Shown one piece after another: positions 36,073 through 44,649 of a stretch of DNA of 45,759 bases (position 1 is its first letter; each line of letters begins with the position of its first letter). A program made the translations under genes and the position numbers. The notes beneath the pieces are model-generated. The model did no database searches. It saw only the letters and a program-made list of their open reading frames with translations, and had not been told where the DNA came from. Source of the stretch: Candidatus Woesearchaeota archaeon (GTDB lineage: Archaea; Nanobdellota; Nanobdellia; Woesearchaeales; GW2011-AR9); the NCBI GenBank assembly GCA_018303445.1, contig JAGVYE010000004.1, positions 1 through 45,759 of the forward strand. Direction: 5' to 3'.

Positions 36073-37365
36073 ATGAAGATAAGTTGTGTTATTCCCGCAT
36101 TTAATGAAGAGTCAACGATTATCAACGTAATCAGAAATGTAAAGAAGGTTAAGGTAATAAATGAAATTATAGTTGTTGATGACGGTTCTACCGACAATAC
36201 TTATAAAAATGCGAAATCAGAAAAAGTTAAAGTAATTAAACACCTCAGAAATGAGGGAAAAGGAGCGGCTATTAAAACAGGCGTATCACACTCATCAGGG
36301 GATATTATTTTGTTTCTTGATGCGGATTTATATTCAATAACACCAAAGAAAATTGCATCAATTCTTCAACCGCTTGAAAATGATGAAGCTGATTTTGTTA
36401 AAACTTCCTTTACAAGAGCAAGAGGTAGAGTTACAGAACTTGTAGTAAAACCATTGTTTAAAGTAATTTTTCCATTTATAACTTTTAATCAACCACTAAG
36501 CGGACAATTTGCGATTAAAAGAGAATTGCTAAAAGAATTAAAAATTAATGATGGCTGGGCGGTTGATATACAAATACTGCTTCAATTAGTAAAAAAAAGC
36601 GTGCGCATATCAGAAGTAGATCTAGGACTATTGAAACATAAAAAGCAACCTATAGAAAATTTAGCTATCATGTCTGAAGAAGTTATTAAATCCATATTAT
36701 CTGAATTGGGGATTATATCTAATAAACACAAACTGGTGATATTTGACTTTGATAAAACACTTATAAGAGAAAGCAGCATTGAAATAGTTGCAAAAGAATT
36801 TTTGTTTAAGAGAGAACTTCAAGAGTTGAGAGCAAATTATGAAAGCGGAAAAATCAAAAATTACAATATAACATTAGAACTTGCTAACCTCATTAAAGGC
36901 AGAACAGAAAAGGATTTCGAGAAAGTTTTTGAGAATATAAATTTAAGGAGGACGGCAAAAAGAGTGGTGGAGAGACTTAAAAAGAGGCAATATACAGTTA
37001 GTATTATTTCTGTTGCTTTTTCTCCAATAGTATGTTATTTTGCTGATAAACTAGGAATAGATAGAAGAAATATTACCTGTCCTGTTCTCGTAACTGATAA
37101 GAATGGAATATACACCGGAGAAGTTATTGCCAAAACAAAATATCATTCAAAATGCTGTGATACGATTATATGTAAAGCAGATGCAGCTAAAGAACTTATG
37201 AAGAAATTAAATGTTAAGCCGGAAGAATGCATAGCTGTTGGAGATGGAAAGTCGGATGAATGTTTATTTCGTGCGTGTGGTTTTTCTTTAGCCTATAAAC
37301 CACTTATTTCTATAGGAGATATTAAGATTTTAAATTTGGCAGAAGTGCTGATATATGCAGAATAA
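36073..37365 (+). CDS. Fusion protein: GT2 family glycosyltransferase + HAD-superfamily (SerB-like) phosphatase
   Basis: SCVIPAFNEESTI..IVVDDGSTDNT..LFLDADLYSI (GT2); KLVIFDFDKTLIRES..VSIISVAFSP..ECIAVGDGKSDECLF (HAD). Confidence 0.88.
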   Translation: MKISCVIPAFNEESTIINVIRNVKKVKVINEIIVVDDGSTDNTYKNAKSEKVKVIKHLRNEGKGAAIKTGVSHSSGDIILFLDADLYSITPKKIASILQPLENDEADFVKTSFTRARGRVTELVVKPLFKVIFPFITFNQPLSGQFAIKRELLKELKINDGWAVDIQILLQLVKKSVRISEVDLGLLKHKKQPIENLAIMSEEVIKSILSELGIISNKHKLVIFDFDKTLIRESSIEIVAKEFLFKRELQELRANYESGKIKNYNITLELANLIKGRTEKDFEKVFENINLRRTAKRVVERLKKRQYTVSIISVAFSPIVCYFADKLGIDRRNITCPVLVTDKNGIYTGEVIAKTKYHSKCCDTIICKADAAKELMKKLNVKPEECIAVGDGKSDECLFRACGFSLAYKPLISIGDIKILNLAEVLIYAE

Positions 37366-37505
37366 TTATAAAGAATACCCTTTTAGGTACGAAAAATGAA
37401 AGAAAAAATCTTTTAAGAAAACGTTAGTAGAAATGGGAAGCTGGTTTAAAGAGTGGCAGGAAGGTCGTAAAAATTCAACCGGCTGTGGGACAGTAAAACC
37501 ATATT

Positions 37506-37670
37506 CTAACTCTTAAGAATAATAACATAAGCCCTTCTTCCTAAAAATCTTCTTGGTACATCGGCTTTAGCTGATGTACCAATTGGTGTAACTATTCTTT
37601 CTAAAAAACCTTCCACTTTTTCATCTGTTAATGTCAATCGTTCATTCTTCAATTCAATTTTTCTTGCCAT
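37506..37670 (-). CDS. DUF2080-like transposase-associated small protein
   Basis: MARKIELKNERLTLTDEKVEGFLERIVTPIGTSAKADVPRRFLGRRAYVIILKS; hand-translated, not in the supplied ORF track. Confidence 0.65.
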   Translation of the reverse strand: MARKIELKNERLTLTDEKVEGFLERIVTPIGTSAKADVPRRFLGRRAYVIILKS

Positions 37671-37677
37671 ATTTGGA

Positions 37678-37693
37678 GTTATCTATAGATAAC
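37678..37693. promoter_or_regulatory. Perfect 16-bp palindrome GTTATCTATAGATAAC upstream of the DUF2080-like gene
   Basis: Self reverse-complementary; lies between a minus-strand TATA-like element and the ATG. Confidence 0.55.
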
Positions 37694-37780
37694 TATATAA
37701 ACCTTGCGGTATTCTTTTTGACTTATGACAAAATATTTATAAACAATAAAGATTTACTTAAATTATAGAGGTGTATTACT

Positions 37781-38206
37781 ATGTCTTCAAAACAAAATTC
37801 GAATTATATCATTTTAGCGATAGTCTTAGCTGTGGTTCTCGTCGCGGCGATCCTTTTTTTTAATAAGAATACGAACCTTGCTGATGAGAATGTTGCTGGA
37901 GAAGCTATGAGAGGTGCGCGTAGTGGCAGAGTATCAGTTGGTCTGGGTGGCAGTTGTAGACGAGATGACAACTGTAACAATCAAGTAAGAATAAATGGAG
38001 TGCTTACTCCATTGAATTGTTACTCTCGTCAATGTCTGCCTGGACCACGAGTGGTTCCAGAGGGAGGAGTATGTGTAGATAGTTTACAATGTGTCGTTGG
38101 AACAGCCTGTAGTAATGGGAATGTTTGTGTAGGATCACCTCCCAGTAGTGGGTCTGTACCTTCCAGTACTGGTGGTCCCAGCAGAGGTAGGACCTATCAA
38201 AATTAA
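37781..38206 (+). CDS. Predicted membrane-anchored Cys-rich extracytoplasmic protein
   Basis: N-terminal TM (YIILAIVLAVVLVAAILFF), then C-rich CRRDDNCNNQ...CYSRQCLPG...CVDSLQCVVGTACSNGNVC. Confidence 0.6.
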   Translation: MSSKQNSNYIILAIVLAVVLVAAILFFNKNTNLADENVAGEAMRGARSGRVSVGLGGSCRRDDNCNNQVRINGVLTPLNCYSRQCLPGPRVVPEGGVCVDSLQCVVGTACSNGNVCVGSPPSSGSVPSSTGGPSRGRTYQN

Positions 38207-38426
38207 TTGTAGAAAGAGAATTTTTTACAATTATTTAATTTTTTAGTGATATTTTATCTGTAATATCTTTAGTTGCAAGAGCAGTAAGGTAGTTGTAAAA
38301 ATTCAACCTAAATCTTTATAAAATAGAGCCTTTCTTGTCAACTAACATCCCTTTGGGATTGATCTTGGAGGCGACTCGGATCGAGGATAACTCTTTCTGA
38401 TCGTGCTCTTTCATCGTAGGTGTAAC

Positions 38427-38702
38427 ATGCCAGCAGGAAAGCATAAGTCAGGACATTATCGAAAAATCTTTGTACGAACACCAGGAGGTCGAGTTACAGT
38501 TCATTATCGGGAGCGAAAGCCGCAGCGAGCTATTTGTAGTACGTGTTTAAAACCTCTCTTAGGCGTGCCAAGAGAGCGTCCAGCTCAAATGCGAAATATG
38601 CCAAAAACGGCAAAACGGCCGGAACGCCCTTATGGCGGGGTTCTTTGTTCGGCTTGTATGAGATCATTTCTCCGAGAAAAAGCACGGAGGGAAGGGCAAT
38701 GA
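38427..38702 (+). CDS. rpl34e: Ribosomal protein eL34
   Basis: PGGRVTVHYRERKPQRAICSTCLKPLLGVPRERP; CSACMRSFLREKA. Confidence 0.93.
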   Translation: MPAGKHKSGHYRKIFVRTPGGRVTVHYRERKPQRAICSTCLKPLLGVPRERPAQMRNMPKTAKRPERPYGGVLCSACMRSFLREKARREGQ

Positions 38703-39100
38703 GTCTCTTTACCGTGGGAAGAATGTGCGTAAAAATTGCCGGGAGAGACGCAGGGCGTAAAGCCGTCGTAGTAGAGGAATATGAAAATGGTTTTGTTCTT
38801 ATTGATGGCGCTACCAGAAGGAAAAAGGTTAATATGAAGCATTTAGAACCTTTGGATCAGATTTTGGAAATCAAGACCAAGGCTTCTCATGATGAGGTGA
38901 GGAAAGTATTTGAGAAACTTGGTTTGAAAGTCTGGGATTCTAAAGCAAAAAAAGTTTCTCTGCGGCCTAAGAAACAGAAAGTGAAGAAAGAACGGCCAGC
39001 TAAAGAGGAAAAGAAAAAGCAGGGAAAGAAAGAAGAAAAAGCTGAGGAAGCACAAGAAAGAGAGTCTGTTGAAATAGTGGAAGAAAAGAAAGAGAATTAA
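38699..39100 (+). CDS. rpl14e: Ribosomal protein eL14 with charged C-terminal tail
   Basis: FTVGRMCVKIAGRDAGRKAVVVEEYENGFVLIDGATRRKKVNMKHLEPLDQ; ATG at 38699 overlapping eL34 end. Confidence 0.92.
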   Translation: MSLFTVGRMCVKIAGRDAGRKAVVVEEYENGFVLIDGATRRKKVNMKHLEPLDQILEIKTKASHDEVRKVFEKLGLKVWDSKAKKVSLRPKKQKVKKERPAKEEKKKQGKKEEKAEEAQERESVEIVEEKKEN

Positions 39101-39120
39101 GAAAGAGGAGTGATAATTTT

Positions 39121-40764
39121 TTATCTTCTTACAGCTTTCCACAGTTTCTCGGCATCTAATTCTAGGGCAACAAGAGGGGTGAGGATTTCCCATCTCGCGA
39201 GAACTTCCGGAGAAATCTCGCCAATGACGCCGATTTTTTCTTGCTCAATAGTAATTTCTCCAACTCTTCCGGTGATATAACTTGGGTGTTCCGCTTCCTT
39301 TACACTAAAGGCAATCGCAAGTTCTCTCATTAAACCATCTAAAATCTGGCGGATTTCCGTAAAATCTGTTTTTTCATGGCAAAGAACAATAGAAAGCGAT
39401 TCGTGTTCTGTAATCCCCGTCTCACTTTTTCCATAAGAAAAAATTCGGCCAATTTCAAAAAGGTTTTGGGGATATTCCTGGTGCTGATTTTCAGCCAGAT
39501 TCTTTATTAAACAGGGTAGAAGGGCATTTCGCAGGCGGTTATGTTCTCCTAAAGCATTTTGTAAGGGAATTATTTTTTCATTTAGATTCATAAGGTCATT
39601 GAGAATTTCTTTCGTGCTTAAATGGAGATTTTTGCATTCTAATAAGCCAAAACCAATAAGGATTTCTCTTACTTTTCGCAGGAAAGTTTCTAACGGATCT
39701 TCTTCTCCGATGGTGGCGACATTAGGAATAATTTCCTTAAAGTTTTCATATCCATAAGCAATAGCAATATCTTCAACAAGATCAATGGGATGGAGAATAT
39801 CGGCGCGATAGGCAGGAATGAGAACTTTATTCTTTTCACAGCCGTAACCCATTCTTTCTAATAGTTCAATAGCTCTTTTTTCATTTAAATTTAGCCCTAG
39901 AATTTTGTTCGCATAAGAGACGTCAAGCGTCATACTTTTTGAATTAAGATTAGGTATATCAAAAGTCTTTCTATCATGGTGAACTTCTATTGATAACACT
40001 TCTGCCCCCATATCAAGCAAGGTCGCGGCAAAAATGTTTAGGGCAATGTTAATGGTGTTAAAATCTGTTCCAGTGCATTCCACAAAGAGATTCTCTGTCT
40101 CTTCATCAATTTTTCCTACAACATGAGAGTTAATAATGGGAGGCATGGACATGATCGTTCCATTATGGTCGACAAAAATAGTGTATTTGCTCCATTTTTC
40201 CATTAAGTGACCATACTCTTTCCCTTTCTTATGTTTTTGAAGTATTTCTCTGGCGGGGAGAACGTCAGGATATTCTAAAGGACGAAAGGCGATTTGATCC
40301 GGATTACGCCCTTCGAAGGTAATAGGAAATTGTAATTTTTCTAAGGGATAAAGACCAATCCCGCCTTTTTTTCTATTTCTTAGCATGGTTACGCCGATTT
40401 TCTCTTGCAACTGTATCAATTCCCGCACTTTTTCTTCATTTAACTGAATATTCTTGGCGATGAAGGCGATGGCGTAAGGATAATAATCCGGTGTATTTTT
40501 AACAAAGAGTTTTTCACCACTTTTCTTTACGTGATATTTTCGCAGTCCAGTTTTTATGCCCATAAATGAGCTAAAGGCACGGGCAAAGCCTTGTTCTGAA
40601 AGCATATCTGGACGGTTGGGAAACACTTCCACTGTAATTTCGTTTCCTTCAATACTTTCGAGATCGGTGCCAAGCATGCTAATTCTGTCTTTGAGAAGTT
40701 CCAAGGGCAGTTTTTTTCCTATGAGTTCTTCAAAAACATCTTTGTTTAGTTTTATGGTTGGCAT
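39121..40764 (-). CDS. pheT: Phenylalanyl-tRNA synthetase beta subunit
   Basis: MPTIKLNKDVFEELIG; EVFPNRPDMLSEQGFARAFSSFMG; RADILHPIDLVEDIAIAYGYENF. Confidence 0.95.
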   Translation of the reverse strand: MPTIKLNKDVFEELIGKKLPLELLKDRISMLGTDLESIEGNEITVEVFPNRPDMLSEQGFARAFSSFMGIKTGLRKYHVKKSGEKLFVKNTPDYYPYAIAFIAKNIQLNEEKVRELIQLQEKIGVTMLRNRKKGGIGLYPLEKLQFPITFEGRNPDQIAFRPLEYPDVLPAREILQKHKKGKEYGHLMEKWSKYTIFVDHNGTIMSMPPIINSHVVGKIDEETENLFVECTGTDFNTINIALNIFAATLLDMGAEVLSIEVHHDRKTFDIPNLNSKSMTLDVSYANKILGLNLNEKRAIELLERMGYGCEKNKVLIPAYRADILHPIDLVEDIAIAYGYENFKEIIPNVATIGEEDPLETFLRKVREILIGFGLLECKNLHLSTKEILNDLMNLNEKIIPLQNALGEHNRLRNALLPCLIKNLAENQHQEYPQNLFEIGRIFSYGKSETGITEHESLSIVLCHEKTDFTEIRQILDGLMRELAIAFSVKEAEHPSYITGRVGEITIEQEKIGVIGEISPEVLARWEILTPLVALELDAEKLWKAVRR

Positions 40765-40766
40765 TT

Positions 40767-41387
40767 TTATTGTGCAAAGGCAATGGCTCTACAGGGAGCG
40801 CCATCGCCTTCTTTAATGGGAAGCGGGAAAAATAGAATAGTGAAAGTTCTGTTTACAAGTTTGTCTAAGTTAATGAGGTTTTCAATAATGAGAATATTTT
40901 TAGAAAGGAGAATTTTATGAATGGGAAAAGGCTCTTCATCCGGGCTAAAGGAGTCAATGCCGACGGCCTTTACATTTTGTTCTACAAGTTTTTTCGCCAC
41001 CTCTTTCGATAGAAATTTTGCGTTCTCGTAATACTTTTGGTATCTTTGATCCGCTTGACCAGTCAGAAAAAGAACAACACTTTTAGGAGGGAAAGTTATA
41101 TCTTTAAGGCAATGAAGTGTGATTTCTTTTTTTCGCACATCAATCACAATTCCTTTCCCTGAAAAAGCTTCTAAAGGAAAATCATCTAAAGTTCTTCCTT
41201 CAGAAATCATATGAGATGGCGCATCCAGATGCGTACCACAATGTGTGTTTATATGAATGCGCTTTTCATTCCAGCTATCCTTTTCAATCTCCGCAACCTG
41301 TTTAATCTCTAATGATGGATCTCCTGGATACGTTGGTGTTTTCTTGTCCAAAGGCATGGATAAGTCAATAATTTTCATTTTAGCCAA
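40767..41387 (-). CDS. Cyclase family protein (kynurenine formamidase-like)
   Basis: IDLSMPLDKKTPTYPGDPSLEI; HINTHCGTHLDAPSHM; VGIDSFSPDE. Confidence 0.88.
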   Translation of the reverse strand: MAKMKIIDLSMPLDKKTPTYPGDPSLEIKQVAEIEKDSWNEKRIHINTHCGTHLDAPSHMISEGRTLDDFPLEAFSGKGIVIDVRKKEITLHCLKDITFPPKSVVLFLTGQADQRYQKYYENAKFLSKEVAKKLVEQNVKAVGIDSFSPDEEPFPIHKILLSKNILIIENLINLDKLVNRTFTILFFPLPIKEGDGAPCRAIAFAQ

Positions 41388-42901
41388 ATCTTCTGTTCCC
41401 TTAATTGTTTGACATTGTTTTGGTTTAGTTCTCGGATGTCATTAATTTTCCAGTACTCGGCGATGATTCTTTCCATTCCCTGCCCCCAGGCGAGAACAGG
41501 ACATTCAAATCCCAACAAAGGTTTCGTTACTTCGGGACGAAAGATGCCAGCTCCTCCTAACTCTACCCATTCTTTTCGCAGGGGATGAAAGACGTCAACT
41601 TCTAACCCTGGCTCCACATAGGGGAAGAAACCAGGCCGCATCCTTACTTTAAGATAGCCCATTTTCTTGTAAAATTGTGTCAAGTAGCCTTTGAGATGCT
41701 GTAAGTTAGCATCGGGGTCGATAACAATACCGTCTACTTGATAAAATTCGAAAAGATGTTTCCAATCTAAAGTTTCATTTCGGAAGACTTTCCCTACCAC
41801 GAAAAACTTTGCCGGGAGATCTTCTCTTTTTAGTGCGGCTAAAGTTATGGCGGAAAGAACCGTGGTATGGGTGCGAAGAAGAATTTTAGCGGCTTCGGCG
41901 TGAGAATACTGGTATCCCCATCCTGAACTGGCAGTGCCTTCTCCCGTCTCATGAACTTTTTTTACTTCAGAGAGTACTTTCTCTGGCAGTTCGGCTGATC
42001 CTTCTAGGTAGTAGGTGTCTTGCATTTCTCGGGCAGGATGATCTTGGGGAACAAATAAAGCATCTAAATCCCAGAAAGCAGAATGGACATAATTCCCGGT
42101 CATTTCCTTAAACCCCATTTCTAACCAGATTTTTTTGATATCTTCAATGGCTTGATTGACAAAATGTTTCTTTCCGGGAAATTTGGCGGGAACGTTTACT
42201 TCAACATCATAGGCCCGGAAGATTTTATTTTTCCACTCTCCTGTTTTTAACATTCCTGTCGTTAACCGATTAATTACTTCTCCCCTTAAATCATGGGAAG
42301 CAAGCTTCTTCCCCAGATCTGTTAAGTCAATAGTGATTTTTTTCTTCTCTTCTAAAGCAATTATTTCCTTCCTCTTTTGTAATTCTTCAAGCACTTTTTT
42401 CTCTTTTTCTTCTATTTCTGTAAGGGAAAAAGGAAATGATTTTGCGAGAAAGTTCTCTTCAGGAAATCCTTTTTTAAGTAAGTCTTTACCTTGTTCTGTA
42501 ATTTTTATATGAAGAAAGTCGTCTGCTTTTTGAATTTCAATGGCTTTCTTTTGCTTTAACAAACCAATACAGGCGGTAGCCTCTTCCCGATTTAGTTTAG
42601 CTTTTTTGACAATAATATTTAATCCTTTAAATTCGTTAGAAATAACTTGGAGGAAACGCTTCTCAGGAAGACCTTCTTCTTTGTACTTTTTTCCATTTTC
42701 TCTCAAATCAATGACTTTATTTTTTTCAATTTTAATGGTTAATATTCCTTTATTTGCCAGCCATTGAATAGCGCGCATGGCTTCGACATCCTTAACTTTC
42801 GCCGCTTGGGCAATCTCAGAAATTTCCTGGTAGTTTCTCAGCACGGGAAGAACTTGGCGTTCAAAAGGATGCAACTTGGCAATAAGATCTCGGTGATCCA
42901 T
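41375..42901 (-). CDS. pheS: Phenylalanyl-tRNA synthetase alpha subunit
   Basis: GFKEMTGNYVHSAFWDLDALFVPQDHPAREMQDTYYL; FRPEVTKPLLGFECPVLAWGQGMERI. Confidence 0.95.
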   Translation of the reverse strand: MDHRDLIAKLHPFERQVLPVLRNYQEISEIAQAAKVKDVEAMRAIQWLANKGILTIKIEKNKVIDLRENGKKYKEEGLPEKRFLQVISNEFKGLNIIVKKAKLNREEATACIGLLKQKKAIEIQKADDFLHIKITEQGKDLLKKGFPEENFLAKSFPFSLTEIEEKEKKVLEELQKRKEIIALEEKKKITIDLTDLGKKLASHDLRGEVINRLTTGMLKTGEWKNKIFRAYDVEVNVPAKFPGKKHFVNQAIEDIKKIWLEMGFKEMTGNYVHSAFWDLDALFVPQDHPAREMQDTYYLEGSAELPEKVLSEVKKVHETGEGTASSGWGYQYSHAEAAKILLRTHTTVLSAITLAALKREDLPAKFFVVGKVFRNETLDWKHLFEFYQVDGIVIDPDANLQHLKGYLTQFYKKMGYLKVRMRPGFFPYVEPGLEVDVFHPLRKEWVELGGAGIFRPEVTKPLLGFECPVLAWGQGMERIIAEYWKINDIRELNQNNVKQLREQKIWLK

Positions 42902-43030
42902 GTCCTAGACTAAGGAGGGAGAGTATTTATAAAATTAATGATGATGTTTTGTGTGTACAGGAAAAGTTGGAGTTTAGTCTGGTTTGTTCACATCGTAATC
43001 CTGTATTTAAAAAGCTATAATTATATCCCA

Positions 43031-43465
43031 TAGCCAGCCGACCTTTAGGAATTACTCTCTGAAATATTCATCGCAACCAGCTGGCCTCATGCCTGTTGTT
43101 TCTTCACAACCAAAGAAATTATACACTGTATCAATTTTTTCATCAATATTACCATGATTAAATCTACCTTCTGGTGATGTATTTGAAAGTATAAATTTTC
43201 CCTCTTTACCTTGATATCTGAAATCAACAGTAGTTTCTTCTTTGGTATACTCAAATCTTGTAATCTCTGTTTCATCAAGGGGAGAATCGTGACTACCCAT
43301 ATGAAGTCGATATGATCTTGGCGTTCCAATTTTTTTCCCTTCGATTACAAGCCACATCAAATTAGCTTCTCTATGACTATAACTCACATACAATGGTTCT
43401 CTGTCTTCGGGAAGTCCTATTACATCGGGTCCTTCTGTTAGATAAATATGTCGGTCGGCTGGCTA
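43031..43465. repeat. 13-bp inverted repeats flanking a truncated ORF
   Basis: tagccagccgacc at 43031-43043 and its reverse complement ggtcggctggcta at 43453-43465. Confidence 0.7.
43052..43393 (-). CDS. Hypothetical protein, possibly 5'-truncated
   Basis: TTG-start ORF; frame stays open upstream (PADRHIYLTEGPDVIGLPEDREPL) to a TAG with no ATG. Confidence 0.4.
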   Translation of the reverse strand: MYVSYSHREANLMWLVIEGKKIGTPRSYRLHMGSHDSPLDETEITRFEYTKEETTVDFRYQGKEGKFILSNTSPEGRFNHGNIDEKIDTVYNFFGCEETTGMRPAGCDEYFRE

Positions 43466-43576
43466 CTCTTCACCAATTTTTGCTTTGCAAAAACCATTGC
43501 ACTTTAGCTTGATCTCCGCTACGATCCGAAGAATATAACAGAAGTCTTTAAGAATAAACTTTAGTTTTGTGAAAAG

Positions 43577-44644
43577 ATGGGCTGGGTTGATGGACATTGG
43601 CATGCACGTGATCTGCCAACACAACAACATAAAGAAACGGTGCGACATTCTTTAGAGTTAGCAAATATTTCTGGAGGGCAGGCTATTTTTGCCATGCCAA
43701 ATACAGATCCCCCATTAATTGACTTAGAAACATGTTGTGCTTATCTTAAATTAGCTGATAATGTTGGCGTTCCTGTACAGTTTTATGTTCATATCGGCCT
43801 TACACCGGATGTCGAACAAGTGAAGAGAGCCGTCGAAGCAACGCGTAAAGAGCCACGAATCGTGGGCATGAAAGCATTTTGGGGACGATCGACCGGGAAT
43901 TTGAGTATTATAAATTCAGATGAACAGAATAACGTGTTAGAAACGCTTGTTAAAGAAGGATATAACGGTGTTCTGGTAGGGCATTTTGAAGATGAGCTGG
44001 AAATGGATGATCAGGCTTATGATCCAGCAAATCCCATAACTTGGAGTACAAAAGCTAGACCAGAGAGTGCGGAATTCTTCTCGTTCGTTATTATTAAGAA
44101 GATGGCAAAAAATCTCGGTTTTAAAGGAAAACTTCATGTTGCTCATGTGAGTACGAGAGAAGTTGTTGAATCAGTTCATGTTTATACCAGCGGAACAAGG
44201 CCTTACAATGTCAAACTTAGTTGTGGAGTTACACCACATCATTTGTTTTTAGATAATAGTTATCTCACTCATCCTGATGGAGTTTGGTATAAGTGCAATC
44301 CACCATTACGTTCTCCGGAAACACAACAGCGGTTATTGCAAAAATTATTAGCAGGTCAGATTCCAATAATTGAAAGTGATCATGCTCCTCATACGGAAAA
44401 AGATAAAATGGAATCAGTTCCCGCTTCGGGAATTATTTCTGGTCTAGCCTGGCCTGATATGAGGGGATATTTACAAAAGATAGGAATGACTGAAGACAGA
44501 ATTAGAGCCGTGACTTTTGATAATGTCGTAAAGTTATATGGTTTAGAGGATCGTTTACAATTTGAAGATCGTCCTGTGCAATGGGAAGTTCTAAAAAGAA
44601 TGCGGACACAGTATCCTCATGATCCGTTTAGAGGCGTTTTCTAA
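43577..44644 (+). CDS. pyrC: Dihydroorotase
   Basis: VDGHWHARDL; FAMPNTDPPL; GMKAFWGRSTG; HVAHVSTREVVE; IIESDHAPHT. Confidence 0.9.
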   Translation: MGWVDGHWHARDLPTQQHKETVRHSLELANISGGQAIFAMPNTDPPLIDLETCCAYLKLADNVGVPVQFYVHIGLTPDVEQVKRAVEATRKEPRIVGMKAFWGRSTGNLSIINSDEQNNVLETLVKEGYNGVLVGHFEDELEMDDQAYDPANPITWSTKARPESAEFFSFVIIKKMAKNLGFKGKLHVAHVSTREVVESVHVYTSGTRPYNVKLSCGVTPHHLFLDNSYLTHPDGVWYKCNPPLRSPETQQRLLQKLLAGQIPIIESDHAPHTEKDKMESVPASGIISGLAWPDMRGYLQKIGMTEDRIRAVTFDNVVKLYGLEDRLQFEDRPVQWEVLKRMRTQYPHDPFRGVF

Positions 44645-44649
44645 TTTTC

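Noticed and set aside
37467-38308. 14-bp direct repeat gtaaaaattcaacc at 37467-37480 and 38295-38308 flanking the DUF2080-like and Cys-rich genes
   Set aside because: AT-rich 14-mers are expected to recur by chance in a window this size; no matching target duplication.
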